A stretch of DNA of 64,000 bases from Clostridia bacterium (GCA_016297005.1 JAEDHK010000003.1:62001-126000); one strand, 5' to 3'. Shown: positions 42,249 to 51,343, counted from the first letter of the stretch. Program-made: numbers and translations. The notes: generated from the sequence alone by a model not told the origin.

Positions 42249-43515
42249 ACACCGCTTCCTTAAACTTTTCTCCTCTCTCAACGTAATTTTTATATCTGTC
42301 AAAGCTGGAACAAGCCGGTGATAGCAATACGGTATCGACCTGGCCGGAACGATACAAATAATTAACCGCGCCTGAAAGCGTAGGTAAAATATGAATATCG
42401 GTAAAGCCCATCTTCATTGCGGCGTTATAAATAACTTCGGCGTTATCTCCCGTTACCGCAATCAAAGCTACTTTTTTGTCGATACTTTCAAAAAAATCGC
42501 AAAAATCTTCTTTTTTGCTGCTTCCTCCGAGAATCAATCCAATCCTCCCGTCCATACTTTCGAGCGCTCGCATACAGGCATGTACGTTCGTACCTTTCGA
42601 GTCGTTATAGAAAGAAATCCCGTTTAAAGTCAAAACGTACTCGATACGATTCGGCAAAAGTACGTATTCTTTTATGAGTCTTAACATATGCTCTTTTCTC
42701 ACGCCGCAAAGGTTTCCGACGGTTAAAGCGGTAATCAGATTGAACTTGTTGTGTTCGCCGCGTAATTTATAGCATTTAACGTGACAAAGCGACTGGTCGC
42801 CGAGCATAAAATAGTTGTCTTTGATATATACGTCGGAAAGACACTTCGTTACGCTTACGGGGACCGCTTTCGCTTTGCAACCGTTTAAAAAACTTCTTAC
42901 CGTTCCATCCTCCGCATTAAAAACAAAAACGTCCTTTTCCGTCAGATTTACAAGAAGTTTCTTTTTCGTTTCAACGTACTCGCGATAACCGGGGTATCGA
43001 TCGAGGTGATCGGGCGCCAGGTTAAGAATAACGGCGATATCCGGATGAAGGTCTTTTATGTATTCCAGCTGAAAGCTACTGACTTCAATGACCGCGTAAT
43101 CGATCTTTACACCGTCGAGAACGACCTGGCTTACCGGATAGCCGATATTCCCCATCGCCTTGCATTGGTATCCTGCCGCAGTCAAAAGATTCTCGATCAT
43201 CGTAACGACCGTTGTTTTCCCGTTTGTGCCGGTCACCATGATTTTGTAACAATCTAAGAAACGGCAACCTATCTCCAACTCTCCCAAAACAGGTTTGGAA
43301 AACCTTTTTGCCGTCTTAATAATTCTGTTTTCGGGCGGCACGCCGGGAGATGGAACGACGAGATCGCACTGAGAAATAACCTGTTCCGTTGCTTCTTTAT
43401 CGTTTCTTTCATCCACGCAAAGCACGCTCGCGCCTTCTCTTTTCAGCAATTCGCTCACGCTGATCCCACTTGATTTTTTACCGATAACAATTACCTTTTT
43501 GCCTCTCAGATCCAT
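42232..43515 (-). CDS. murD: UDP-N-acetylmuramoylalanine-D-glutamate ligase
   Basis: MurD adds D-glutamate to UDP-MurNAc-Ala. The 427-residue Mur ligase has VTGTNGKTTVVTMIENLL (ATP loop), VIEVSSFQLEYI, LNLAPDHLDRYPGYREYVETK and FYNDSKGTNVHACMRAL. GGAGGGAACGTA precedes the ATG. It overlaps ftsW by 17 bases and follows mraY by 13. Confidence 0.97.
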   Translation of the reverse strand: MDLRGKKVIVIGKKSSGISVSELLKREGASVLCVDERNDKEATEQVISQCDLVVPSPGVPPENRIIKTAKRFSKPVLGELEIGCRFLDCYKIMVTGTNGKTTVVTMIENLLTAAGYQCKAMGNIGYPVSQVVLDGVKIDYAVIEVSSFQLEYIKDLHPDIAVILNLAPDHLDRYPGYREYVETKKKLLVNLTEKDVFVFNAEDGTVRSFLNGCKAKAVPVSVTKCLSDVYIKDNYFMLGDQSLCHVKCYKLRGEHNKFNLITALTVGNLCGVRKEHMLRLIKEYVLLPNRIEYVLTLNGISFYNDSKGTNVHACMRALESMDGRIGLILGGSSKKEDFCDFFESIDKKVALIAVTGDNAEVIYNAAMKMGFTDIHILPTLSGAVNYLYRSGQVDTVLLSPACSSFDRYKNYVERGEKFKEAVYALQK

Positions 43516-43528
43516 TACGTTCCCTCCG

Positions 43529-44527
43529 TCAAACAGTTATTGCAATAAGCATGATCGCGCCGCAAATAGCCGTTATTATGCAGTATATTGCGACTATTTT
43601 CGACTCAGACAAACCTTTCATCTCAAGATGATGATGTAAAGGCGCCATCAGAAAGACTCTTTTTTTTCGCAACTTAAACGACGCAACCTGTATTATTACT
43701 GATATGACGGATACCACGAACATTATACCGACAACAGCGATTAAGAAAGGATTTTTTATCATCATGGGCAGCACGCAACACATTCCGCCTAACGCAAGCG
43801 AGCCGGTATCGCCCATAAAAACGGTTGCCTTACTCGTATTAAATGCCAAAAATGCCACAATTCCGCCCATACAAGCCAGGCAAAGAACAAGCAGATTATA
43901 ATACTCTTCCGCAACGAATGTCATACCGAGATCACGTTTGATTTTGTAATTTAAGTAAAGGACGATACCGACAAAAAGAAAGTATACGACGCTGACGCTT
44001 CCGGCCAGGCCATCCAGGCCATCCGTTAAATTTACGGCGTTTGTCGTCGCAATAAAAATCAAAAAGCACAAAGGAATGTACCACCAAGAAAGAGTTATCG
44101 TGCGATCAAAAACAATCAAGTATATCCCGTCGCCGATCAGATCGGAAGTATAACAATAATAAGTCACAAGTGCGGCGACGATTGATTGAGAAAAAACTTT
44201 CTGATATGCTTTTAATCCGAGATTTCTCTTTAAAATTACTTTAATTCCATCATCCAGAAGTCCTATTAGACCATACGTCAGAAATACTACGTATGATACG
44301 ACGGCAAGATGTTTCTGTCCTTTCGAAAACAGAAAAAAACCGACCGTTGTTGCAAGGATAAAAATGATACCGCCCATAGTGGGTATCCCTTGTTTAGCCT
44401 TATGCTGCGTTACGTAACAAAGAATGTTTTGCCTCGCTTTAAGTTTCTTTAAAAAGAAAATGATCGGTACTCCGACGCTTAAACCGACAATAAGGCTAAC
44501 GATAAAAGTCGCGATCAAGCGTGACAA
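43529..44527 (-). CDS. mraY: phospho-N-acetylmuramoyl-pentapeptide transferase
   Basis: MraY makes lipid I on undecaprenyl phosphate. The 332-residue protein has about ten membrane segments and motifs HKAKQGIPTMGGIIF, GLLDDGIKVILKRN, TTNAVNLTDGLDGLAGSVS, VFMGDTGSLALGGM and MAPLHHHLEMKG. It overlaps murE by 13 bases. murF, which normally lies between the two, is not present here. Confidence 0.97.
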   Translation of the reverse strand: MSRLIATFIVSLIVGLSVGVPIIFFLKKLKARQNILCYVTQHKAKQGIPTMGGIIFILATTVGFFLFSKGQKHLAVVSYVVFLTYGLIGLLDDGIKVILKRNLGLKAYQKVFSQSIVAALVTYYCYTSDLIGDGIYLIVFDRTITLSWWYIPLCFLIFIATTNAVNLTDGLDGLAGSVSVVYFLFVGIVLYLNYKIKRDLGMTFVAEEYYNLLVLCLACMGGIVAFLAFNTSKATVFMGDTGSLALGGMCCVLPMMIKNPFLIAVVGIMFVVSVISVIIQVASFKLRKKRVFLMAPLHHHLEMKGLSESKIVAIYCIITAICGAIMLIAITV

Positions 44528-45945
44528 AGTTTACTCCCGATAAAATCAAGACAAGTCTGCTTGTCCGAATAAGGTATTTTTTTCCCATTGATCTCAATGT
44601 AGTTCTCCGCTCCCTTTCCGCAAAGTACGATTACGTCGCCCTGTCGGGCGTTCGTCATAGAAAAACGCACCGCTTCTTTTCTGTCCGTTATGCGATACAC
44701 TTCGCGATCTGCGCCTTCGCAAATCTCTCCGATTATCGTCTCCGGATCTTCCGATCGAGGATTATCGCTGGTAACCACAACAACGTCGGATAAATCGGAC
44801 GCTATCTTGCACATAATCGGTCGCTTGGTTCTGTCTCGATCCCCTCCGCAACCGAAAACGCATATCAGCTGTCCTTGACAAATATTTCTCGCGCACGTTA
44901 AAACCCTCTTTAAACCGTCCGGCGTATGCGCATAATCTATGATTATTTTCGCACGCCAATTAATCACGTTAAATCTTCCTTCCACTTCTTCAAGCCCAAG
45001 CGCCGCCCTTTCCAACTCGGCAGAAGTCATTCCGAACAACTTACCTACAGTTAACGCGGCAAGCAAATTACTGACGTTATACTCTCCGTATAACGGCGAA
45101 TGAATACGCATAATATCATCGAAAATATTTGCGACGAAATCCGTTCCGTTAGCGTACTCGATATCAATTGCAAAAGAATCGCTTGGATGTCTTATTCCGT
45201 AGCTTACGCAACATACATTATAACTTTTTATTATTTCCCGTCCGACTTCATCGTCCGAATTAATTATGGCGCATTTCATGTTTCTTGAACTGAAATAACC
45301 TTTTTTTACACTCTTATAATTATCCATTGTGCCGAAAAAATCCAGATGATCATGACTGAAATTGGTAAAAACACAAACGTCACATATCACGCCGTACAGT
45401 TTTTCGTAAAAAATCGCATGCGCGCTGATTTCGCAAAAGACGTATTGGACTCTACTTTCAACGGCTTCATGCAACATTCTGAAAAAATCGGGAGAGTCCG
45501 GCGTTGTACGTTCATTTTCGTATCTATCGCTACTAATATAGAATCCAAGCGAACCAATAACTGCCGTTCTGTAACCGCATGCGGAAAATATATTTCCGAG
45601 GATTTTTGTTGTTGTCGTTTTTCCGTTCGTACCAACGACGCCGATTACGGAAATCTTTTTATCCGGATAATTATAAAATGCTCTTGCCATGATCGCAACG
45701 GCGCGCCGGACGTTTTTTACTGCAAGACAAGGATATTCTTTGTACATTTTTTCAGCGCAAATAGCTATGGCGCCGTTTTTTACAGCTTCGTCGATATATT
45801 TTTCAGCAGTTGGGGAAGAAACGAAAAATATAAATCCCGCTTTTACCTTTCCGGAGTGTTGTGCCAACCCTTTAACCGGGATTTCTTTGTCGATATTGGT
45901 TTCCGATATTTCTATACCGCTCGTTAATTCGCTTAAATATTTCAT
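44515..45945 (-). CDS. murE: UDP-MurNAc-tripeptide synthetase MurE, meso-DAP type
   Basis: MurE adds the third residue of the stem peptide. The 476-residue protein has GVVGTNGKTTTTKILGNIF, TTPDSPDF, FTNFSHDHLDFFGTMDNY and VTSDNPRSEDP; the DNPR motif selects meso-diaminopimelate. The usual EVSSHAL motif reads EISAHAI. It lies 18 bases after the PBP gene, with GGAGAAGTAG before the ATG. Confidence 0.96.
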   Translation of the reverse strand: MKYLSELTSGIEISETNIDKEIPVKGLAQHSGKVKAGFIFFVSSPTAEKYIDEAVKNGAIAICAEKMYKEYPCLAVKNVRRAVAIMARAFYNYPDKKISVIGVVGTNGKTTTTKILGNIFSACGYRTAVIGSLGFYISSDRYENERTTPDSPDFFRMLHEAVESRVQYVFCEISAHAIFYEKLYGVICDVCVFTNFSHDHLDFFGTMDNYKSVKKGYFSSRNMKCAIINSDDEVGREIIKSYNVCCVSYGIRHPSDSFAIDIEYANGTDFVANIFDDIMRIHSPLYGEYNVSNLLAALTVGKLFGMTSAELERAALGLEEVEGRFNVINWRAKIIIDYAHTPDGLKRVLTCARNICQGQLICVFGCGGDRDRTKRPIMCKIASDLSDVVVVTSDNPRSEDPETIIGEICEGADREVYRITDRKEAVRFSMTNARQGDVIVLCGKGAENYIEINGKKIPYSDKQTCLDFIGSKLCHA

Positions 45946-45963
45946 CTACTTCTCCTTCATTTA

Positions 45964-47814
45964 TTATCCTTCCATATACGCCGTTATTTTTTTAGATACT
46001 TCGCTACCCGGCGCAGGTATTTGATAGGTAATGGTAGACCCGCCCTTATCCAGATATTCGTAATATAATCCCGCTTCACTCATAATTTTATCCGCTTCGA
46101 CCGGGGATAAACCGATGACTTCAGGCATGACGATTGTTTCTTCCGGCTCTATATCCGATGGCGGTATACCGAGATAATTAAATATTTCCGCATACGCCCG
46201 ACCGACGTACGGCGCCGCAACCAGACTGCCATAATAGGTTCCGCCGGACGGTTCGTCTACGATGAATAACATTATATACTTAGGATCATCTGCCGGAGCA
46301 AAGCCTACAAAAGTCGACACATATTTCCCTTGTGCGATACGTCCGTTTTCGTATTTCTGCGCCGTTCCCGTCTTTCCTCCGATCCGATACCCGGCGACTT
46401 GCGCATTTTTACCCCCTCCTTCCGTTACCACCGATTCCAGGATATCCCGCATTTGCGCGCTTGTAGATTCTGATATTACTTTTCTCCTGACAAGTCTTTC
46501 TCCTTTAAAAACTTCTTTACCGCAATTATCTACGATCCTGTCGACAATATACGGACGTAAAAGTTCTCCGCCGTTTACAACCGAGCAACAAGCAGTAACG
46601 AGTTCAAGCGGAGTAACGGCGATAGCCTGCCCGAATCCCATGCGTGCAAGATCGACGTTTTTTACCTTCTCTTTGGCTATTGTCAGCCCTTTTCCTTCGC
46701 CGGATATATCGACGCCCGTTTTTTCGTTAACGCCGAATTTCTCGAAGTATTCGTACATCGTCCCGGTTCCTACTTTTAATGCGATATCCATAAACAGGCA
46801 GTTACAGGAGTTTTGCACGCCTTTACGAAAATTCTGTTGTCCGTGCCCGATTGTCTTCCAGCATTTTATTCTTTGACCGTCGATCATTCTGTATCCCGGG
46901 CAGTATACGGCTGATTTTTCGGAATAAACTCCTGTTTCAAGTCCGATTGCCGACGTAAGTATTTTAAAAGTCGAGCCCGGTTCGTACACGTCGCATACGA
47001 GCGTGTTTTTTGATAAATACATCAGAGTTTCAAGATCATTTCTCGGCAAATTATTCAAATCAACGGACGGCGAACGCGCAAGCCCGACGATAGAGCCTGT
47101 CTGAGCGTTAAGCATAATACAAGAAACGCTTTTTGCCTGATGAGTGTTTTTTGCTTCTGTTACGGCGTTTTGCAGAAAATTTTGAATGCCGTAATCGATA
47201 GTCAGATATACGTCGCACCCTTTTTCTCCCGGCAAATAATAGGTTTGAGAATCGCTGATCTCCCGACCTACAAGATCGGCTTCGGTAAGGATCGAACCGT
47301 CTTTGCCGGTCAGATACCGATCGTAATAAGCCTCGATTCCGGCCTGTCCACGACAATCGATATTTGTAAAACCGATCACAGAAGACAAAAAATCGCTATA
47401 AACATATTTTCTTTTTATGTTCTGCGCGAAATAAATACCGTCAAGTTTTGATTCTTGAATTCGTAGTATTTTTTCTTTTGAAACGTTCTTTTTAATGGTA
47501 ACTTCGCTTACGCCGGATAAAAATTTATTCTTTAGGTAGTTTTCATCGATCCCAAACAAAGCGGAAAGAAAACGTGCCGTCTTATTTTTATCCGAAGTAG
47601 CGTTCGGTCTGACGTATACGGTATAAACCGTTTCGCATCCGGCAAGAAGTCTCCCTGCCGAATCGTATATGCTTCCTCTTTCTCCCTGCAACGGTACGTC
47701 GCGCGTCCATTGATCGAGGGCGCGGAACTGAAGTTCTTCCGCTTTAACAAATTGCAAATTAATAATTTGAAAAAAAACGGCCGCAAAACAAAAGGTTATC
47801 AGAACTATTAGCAC
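45964..47814 (-). CDS. class B penicillin-binding protein with one PASTA domain (SpoVD/PBP2B type)
   Basis: This transpeptidase cross-links septal or spore peptidoglycan. The 616-residue protein has an N-terminal membrane anchor, a dimerisation domain, and a transpeptidase domain with PGSTFK (catalytic Ser near residue 279), NSCN (SxN motif) and GGKTGTAQK (near 480). One PASTA domain ends it (VMPEVIGLSPVEADKIMSEA), as in SpoVD. The only plausible start is a GTG at 47814 with AAAGG upstream, which leaves almost no cytoplasmic tail. An ATT further upstream would add about 17 residues, including basic ones, and cannot be excluded. Confidence 0.93.
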   Translation of the reverse strand: MLIVLITFCFAAVFFQIINLQFVKAEELQFRALDQWTRDVPLQGERGSIYDSAGRLLAGCETVYTVYVRPNATSDKNKTARFLSALFGIDENYLKNKFLSGVSEVTIKKNVSKEKILRIQESKLDGIYFAQNIKRKYVYSDFLSSVIGFTNIDCRGQAGIEAYYDRYLTGKDGSILTEADLVGREISDSQTYYLPGEKGCDVYLTIDYGIQNFLQNAVTEAKNTHQAKSVSCIMLNAQTGSIVGLARSPSVDLNNLPRNDLETLMYLSKNTLVCDVYEPGSTFKILTSAIGLETGVYSEKSAVYCPGYRMIDGQRIKCWKTIGHGQQNFRKGVQNSCNCLFMDIALKVGTGTMYEYFEKFGVNEKTGVDISGEGKGLTIAKEKVKNVDLARMGFGQAIAVTPLELVTACCSVVNGGELLRPYIVDRIVDNCGKEVFKGERLVRRKVISESTSAQMRDILESVVTEGGGKNAQVAGYRIGGKTGTAQKYENGRIAQGKYVSTFVGFAPADDPKYIMLFIVDEPSGGTYYGSLVAAPYVGRAYAEIFNYLGIPPSDIEPEETIVMPEVIGLSPVEADKIMSEAGLYYEYLDKGGSTITYQIPAPGSEVSKKITAYMEG

Positions 47815-47877
47815 CGATAACCTTTTCCTGAGTACGAACCGTGATGGATCTTTGTTTATAATGTCATAATCCGCCTT

Positions 47878-48342
47878 TTACTTATTGAGCCTATCGCAGA
47901 GCTGATCGAACCAGTTTTCCGATTCGGGTTCTTCTTCATCCAAAGGCATCGTTTGGATACTTCCTTCTTCGATTGCAGAAGCATCCGCGCCCGGAATAAC
48001 GTTACTGCTCTTGGTATGCACTAATACTATTAATGCAAGCGCAAGCACAATAATGACATACATGGCCAAAAACGCAAACCCCATCTTCTTTACGTTGGAA
48101 GAATTCTTTACGCGAGCGAGGCTACCGCCCTTTTGGCGCAGGGAACGCACGTTGTTTTCCGAATGATTGAATTCATCTTCCGTCATTACCTTGCGGTCCG
48201 AAGGAGAAGTTCTTCTGAGTTCCCGAATGAGATAGTCTTCATATGCGGGATTCTCCGCTTTGGCTCCTAACTCGGCATTCTTCATTTCTTCTTGCTTTTT
48301 CAATAAAAACAAGTCGTAATTCGTTAGTTTTTTGTTCTCCAT
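47878..48342 (-). CDS. single-pass membrane protein in the ftsL position
   Basis: The 154-residue protein has a long cytoplasmic N-terminal part (about 85 residues, charged, with MTEDEFNHSENNVRSLRQKG), one membrane segment (about 88-110, MGFAFLAMYVIIVLALALIV), and an acidic tail of about 45 residues outside. FtsL normally has a short cytoplasmic tail and a leucine-zipper coiled coil outside; no coiled coil is seen here. It sits between rsmH and the PBP gene, where ftsL belongs, so a divisome role is likely but not shown by the sequence. Confidence 0.75.
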   Translation of the reverse strand: MENKKLTNYDLFLLKKQEEMKNAELGAKAENPAYEDYLIRELRRTSPSDRKVMTEDEFNHSENNVRSLRQKGGSLARVKNSSNVKKMGFAFLAMYVIIVLALALIVLVHTKSSNVIPGADASAIEEGSIQTMPLDEEEPESENWFDQLCDRLNK

Positions 48343-48367
48343 AAGTAACCTCCTTTCTTATTATCCC

Positions 48368-49297
48368 TTAGATTCGTTCTGCTATTCTCAGTTTAGCGCT
48401 TTCCGCTCTTTTGTTCGACACGTCGTTGATCTTGCCGAATATTGGTTTTTTCGTTATTATTTTTATTTCCTGACGCTTATTGCACGTACAAACAGGCAGT
48501 CGTTTATCGCAGATACAACTCTTTTCCAGTTCCACAAAAGCGTTTTTTACCTCTCTATCCTCCAACGAATGGAAAGTAATCACGCACATGCGCCCGCCTT
48601 TTTTTAAGCGCAATGCAATTTCCGTCAAGAATCCGTACAATCCACGTAATTCTCCGTTGACTTCGATGCGAACCGCCTGAAAGACTCTTTTTGCAGGATT
48701 TCCGCCGGAATATCTTTCTTTGGGCGGATAGCAGCGCGCAACAATTTCAGACAATTCCATCGTCCTTTCGATCGGTTTTTTTTCACGCTCTTTGACGATC
48801 GCCGCAGCGATCTTCCGAGAGTATCGTTCCTCTCCGTATCTAAAAAAGATATCGGCAAGATCTTTTTCGGAATAGCCGTTGATTACGTCAAATGCGGATA
48901 CGCTTGCATCCGTATTCATCCTCATATCCAGCGCGGCGTCTTTTATGTAAGAGAATCCGCGTTCTCCGTTATCGATCTGATAAGAACTTACACCAAGATC
49001 GAAGAGGATTCCATCCAACTCTCCGATGCCAAGATCATCCAGATGATCCTGGACGTTCTTAAAGTCGTCATGTACGAATATAATTTTATCAAGGTACGGT
49101 GCCAACCTTTTCTTCGCATTTTCGATTGCCGCAGGATCAAGATCGCACGCTATCAGCTTTCCGGTTGTCAGCCTTTTCAGTATTTGTTCCGAGTGGCCGC
49201 CTCCACCTAACGTCCCGTCCAAGTATACCCCGTCCGGTCGGACGCATAATCCTTCTATGGTTTCGTCAAGCAATACCGGCAAATGAAAGTATTCCAT
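48368..49297 (-). CDS. rsmH: 16S rRNA (cytosine-1402-N4)-methyltransferase
   Basis: RsmH methylates C1402 in the ribosomal decoding centre. The 309-residue protein has HLPVLLDETIEGL, the SAM site DGTLGGGGHSEQIL, FDLGVSSYQIDNGERGFSY, RVFQAVRIEVNGEL and FHSLEDREVKNAF. It begins 5 bases after the mraZ stop. Confidence 0.97.
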   Translation of the reverse strand: MEYFHLPVLLDETIEGLCVRPDGVYLDGTLGGGGHSEQILKRLTTGKLIACDLDPAAIENAKKRLAPYLDKIIFVHDDFKNVQDHLDDLGIGELDGILFDLGVSSYQIDNGERGFSYIKDAALDMRMNTDASVSAFDVINGYSEKDLADIFFRYGEERYSRKIAAAIVKEREKKPIERTMELSEIVARCYPPKERYSGGNPAKRVFQAVRIEVNGELRGLYGFLTEIALRLKKGGRMCVITFHSLEDREVKNAFVELEKSCICDKRLPVCTCNKRQEIKIITKKPIFGKINDVSNKRAESAKLRIAERI

Positions 49298-49302
49298 AAC
49301 AC

Positions 49303-49728
49303 TTAAATGCCAAGCATATCGACGACGTTATTGATATCTTCAACGCTCGCGCTGAATCGTTCGTCATAAATCTCTTCTGCCCAAACCTCGATTCTATCGA
49401 GCATACCCACGAAGACGAGGCCCTTACTTGCTTTCATATACGCTTTCAGTTTAGCCGGCAAAACGAACCTACCTTGATTGTCTTCCGTCATCGTGTACAC
49501 GTTGGCATAAAACTTTCTGAGCATGTTCATCTTCTCATGCTCGCTCAACTTAGCCGAACGAGTGATCGGTCCGATAAGGGTTTCGAAATCGCTTTCGTTC
49601 ATGAGAAAAGCACATCCGTCCGTTCCGGCAGACATGACAAAATCCTTCCCTAACTTCTCACGCAGTTTAGAGGGAATACGCATTCTTCCGCGGTCGTCTA
49701 ACGATATACGATAATCGCCCGAATACAT
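49303..49728 (-). CDS. mraZ: transcriptional regulator MraZ
   Basis: MraZ is an AbrB-like ring-forming DNA-binding protein that controls its own dcw operon. The 141-residue protein has two copies of the family motif: YRISLDDRGRMRIPSKLRE and MTEDNQGRFVLPAKLKAYM. The start at 49728 follows GGAGAAGAG. It is the first gene of the dcw operon, and phased repeats overlap its promoter. Confidence 0.96.
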   Translation of the reverse strand: MYSGDYRISLDDRGRMRIPSKLREKLGKDFVMSAGTDGCAFLMNESDFETLIGPITRSAKLSEHEKMNMLRKFYANVYTMTEDNQGRFVLPAKLKAYMKASKGLVFVGMLDRIEVWAEEIYDERFSASVEDINNVVDMLGI

Positions 49729-49774
49729 CCTCTTCTCCTTTTTGATCTCAGCCCGATAGCCATTTTGCAATTAT

Positions 49775-49803
49775 ATTCTAACACAACGCTTTTCCATTTG
49801 CAA
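49775..49803 (-). promoter_or_regulatory. sigma-A promoter of mraZ and the dcw operon
   Basis: Reverse strand TTGCAA, 17-base spacer, TAGAAT. The start codon of mraZ is about 45 bases downstream. Confidence 0.7.
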
Positions 49804-49816
49804 CCATTTTTTTCCC
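49789..49816 (-). promoter_or_regulatory. phased repeats, candidate MraZ operator
   Basis: On the reverse strand three short repeats stand exactly 10 bases apart: CGGGAAAAAA, ATGGTTGCAA and ATGGAAAAGC. The last two overlap the -35 box and spacer. Escherichia coli MraZ binds TGGGA-like direct repeats with the same 10-base period. The repeats here are only partly alike. Confidence 0.45.
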
Positions 49817-49933
49817 GGATTTTTAAAAAATTTTTAATTTCGCCATAAAATAGTATGTTTTTTTGATGTTTGTTTAAGAATTCAATCAAAAATAATGTGG
49901 AAATTTTTCCCTAACAATTTTATAAAAATGAAG

Positions 49934-49962
49934 TTGCATGGTAAAAAAAAGCATGTTAAAAT
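49934..49962 (+). promoter_or_regulatory. sigma-A promoter of the phosphoesterase gene, predicted leaderless
   Basis: TTGCAT, 17-base spacer, TAAAAT. The -10 box ends 7 bases before the ATG at 49970, and no ribosome binding site is present. Confidence 0.75.
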
Positions 49963-49969
49963 AGTTTAG

Positions 49970-50671
49970 ATGAATATTTACGTTATCAGCGATCTTCATT
50001 TGGGCCATGCCGTAAATAAACCGATGGACGTCTTCGGAGGCAATTGGACGGGAGGTTATTGGCAAAAAGTACAAGACGATTGGAAAAAAAAGGTTACCGA
50101 AAACGACGCCGTATTACTCGGCGGCGATACGTCTTGGGGCATGACGCTATCCGAGGCTCTGCCCGACCTTCAAGAGATCGATTCGCTCCCCGGACAAAAG
50201 TATATCATTCGTGGCAATCACGACTATTGGTGGGCAAGCATGGCCAAAATGCGTTTATTACCGATAAAAAGCGTTCATTTCATCCAAAACAGTGCCGTTA
50301 AGATCGGAAGTTATATTATTTGCGGAACGCGCGGCTGGACAGTGCCGGAAAACGTCGCCGCGCAATCGACCGAGGACAAAAAAATATTCGATCGGGAATT
50401 GATTCGACTGGAAATGACTCTTTCCGAAGCAAAAAAATTACAAACTGAATCCGAAAAAATAATATGCATGACGCATTACCCTCCTTTTAACTCAAAGTTC
50501 GAGGATTCGCCGTTTACTTTCTTAATCTCAGAACACAACGTCGATAGCGTTATTTATGGACATTTGCACGGCAGTTCGTCCCGTCACGCCTCTGTCGTCC
50601 ACAAGCAAAAGATACCCTATTATCTCACTTCTTGCGATTATTTGAACAATAAATTGCTCGAATTGTATTAA
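49970..50671 (+). CDS. calcineurin-like metallophosphoesterase
   Basis: The 233-residue protein has the five metallophosphoesterase motifs: ISDLHLGH, LLGGDTSWGM, IRGNHDYWW, MTHYPPF and YGHLHG. It resembles small cytosolic phosphoesterases common in Clostridia; the substrate is unknown. It is a single-gene unit on the forward strand between two leftward operons, with its own promoter and a strong terminator. The ATG has no ribosome binding site, and the mRNA is predicted to begin at or next to it. Confidence 0.93.
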   Translation: MNIYVISDLHLGHAVNKPMDVFGGNWTGGYWQKVQDDWKKKVTENDAVLLGGDTSWGMTLSEALPDLQEIDSLPGQKYIIRGNHDYWWASMAKMRLLPIKSVHFIQNSAVKIGSYIICGTRGWTVPENVAAQSTEDKKIFDRELIRLEMTLSEAKKLQTESEKIICMTHYPPFNSKFEDSPFTFLISEHNVDSVIYGHLHGSSSRHASVVHKQKIPYYLTSCDYLNNKLLELY

Positions 50672-50690
50672 GTTTATATCGCAACGTTTA

Positions 50691-50728
50691 AATCGGGCTT
50701 CGTCCGCATGGAGGAAGCCCGATTTTTT
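50691..50728 (+). terminator. terminator of the phosphoesterase gene
   Basis: An 11-bp perfect stem (AATCGGGCTTC/GAAGCCCGATT) with a 12-base loop is followed by a run of six T's. It also separates this gene from the convergent Cys-rich gene. Confidence 0.9.
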
Positions 50729-50740
50729 CTCTTTTGTATG

Positions 50741-51343
50741 TCAGCGCGGAAAAATCGGAGTAGAAAAAGCCGATCCGCATGCTTCCTGCGTATACTCCTG
50801 AGCAGGTCCGAGCATAAGATAGCCGTAAGAAGGCACAACAAGCAGGACGACTGCCGTAACTTTTGTGATAATGGTGACGCAGGCGTTCGTGTTTACGATA
50901 TTTCCCGCCGTAAGTACGTTTTGCAATCCGTTAATAATAACGGTACTTTCCACCGTAGGCGACACAAGTCCCTCTTGCGGTACGCGCATAATAAGATCCT
51001 GATCGAATACGAGCGACGCGGTACCATTGATCAAGGTTCCTGCCTGGTTCGTTGCAACAACGGTCACGGGGACGTTCAACGTAAAAGAAACGCGAGAACC
51101 GGGCGTGCCGGGTAAAGGCGTAATGGTCAAATCGGACAGCGTAGCGTTACCGTCGCTACCGATGCTTACGATAGATACGGGAGTTTCCCCGCCGAAATCG
51201 ACCGTCAGCGAAGCCGAAATGCTTTTTTGCTGAACGCACGCGTCGAAGACTTTTTTCGTCTCGATGCACGTTTTATCGCAAACGTTTCCGTTACTGCAAC
51301 AGATGGCAGGAGAATTACAATTTCTGACAGAACAACAAGCCAT
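50741..51343 (-). CDS. Cys-rich protein of unknown function, possible spore surface protein
   Basis: The 200-residue protein is not recognised with confidence. Its first 40 residues hold eight cysteines (ACCSVRNCNSPAICCSNGNVC, then CIETKKVFDAC). The rest is rich in Val, Thr, Ser and Gly with alternating hydrophobic residues, suggesting beta structure. No signal peptide or membrane helix is present apart from a hydrophobic stretch VITKVTAVVLLVV-like near residue 165. The 'KVFDAC' segment resembles Clostridia proteins thought to be spore-associated, which is recollection, not proof. GGAG precedes the ATG. A sporulation-type -10 element lies upstream. It is transcribed alone, 117 bases downstream of engB. 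Confidence 0.8.
   Translation of the reverse strand: MACCSVRNCNSPAICCSNGNVCDKTCIETKKVFDACVQQKSISASLTVDFGGETPVSIVSIGSDGNATLSDLTITPLPGTPGSRVSFTLNVPVTVVATNQAGTLINGTASLVFDQDLIMRVPQEGLVSPTVESTVIINGLQNVLTAGNIVNTNACVTIITKVTAVVLLVVPSYGYLMLGPAQEYTQEACGSAFSTPIFPR

Noticed and set aside
48332..48607. 91-codon forward reading frame opposite rsmH
   Set aside because: Antisense shadow of a conserved gene.
49706..49768. A 21-codon reading frame (MAIGLRSKRRRG...) starting 11 bases after the mraZ -10 box and overlapping the mraZ start
   Set aside because: It could be a leader peptide, but it is short, has no ribosome binding site, and the mraZ site explains the region well enough.
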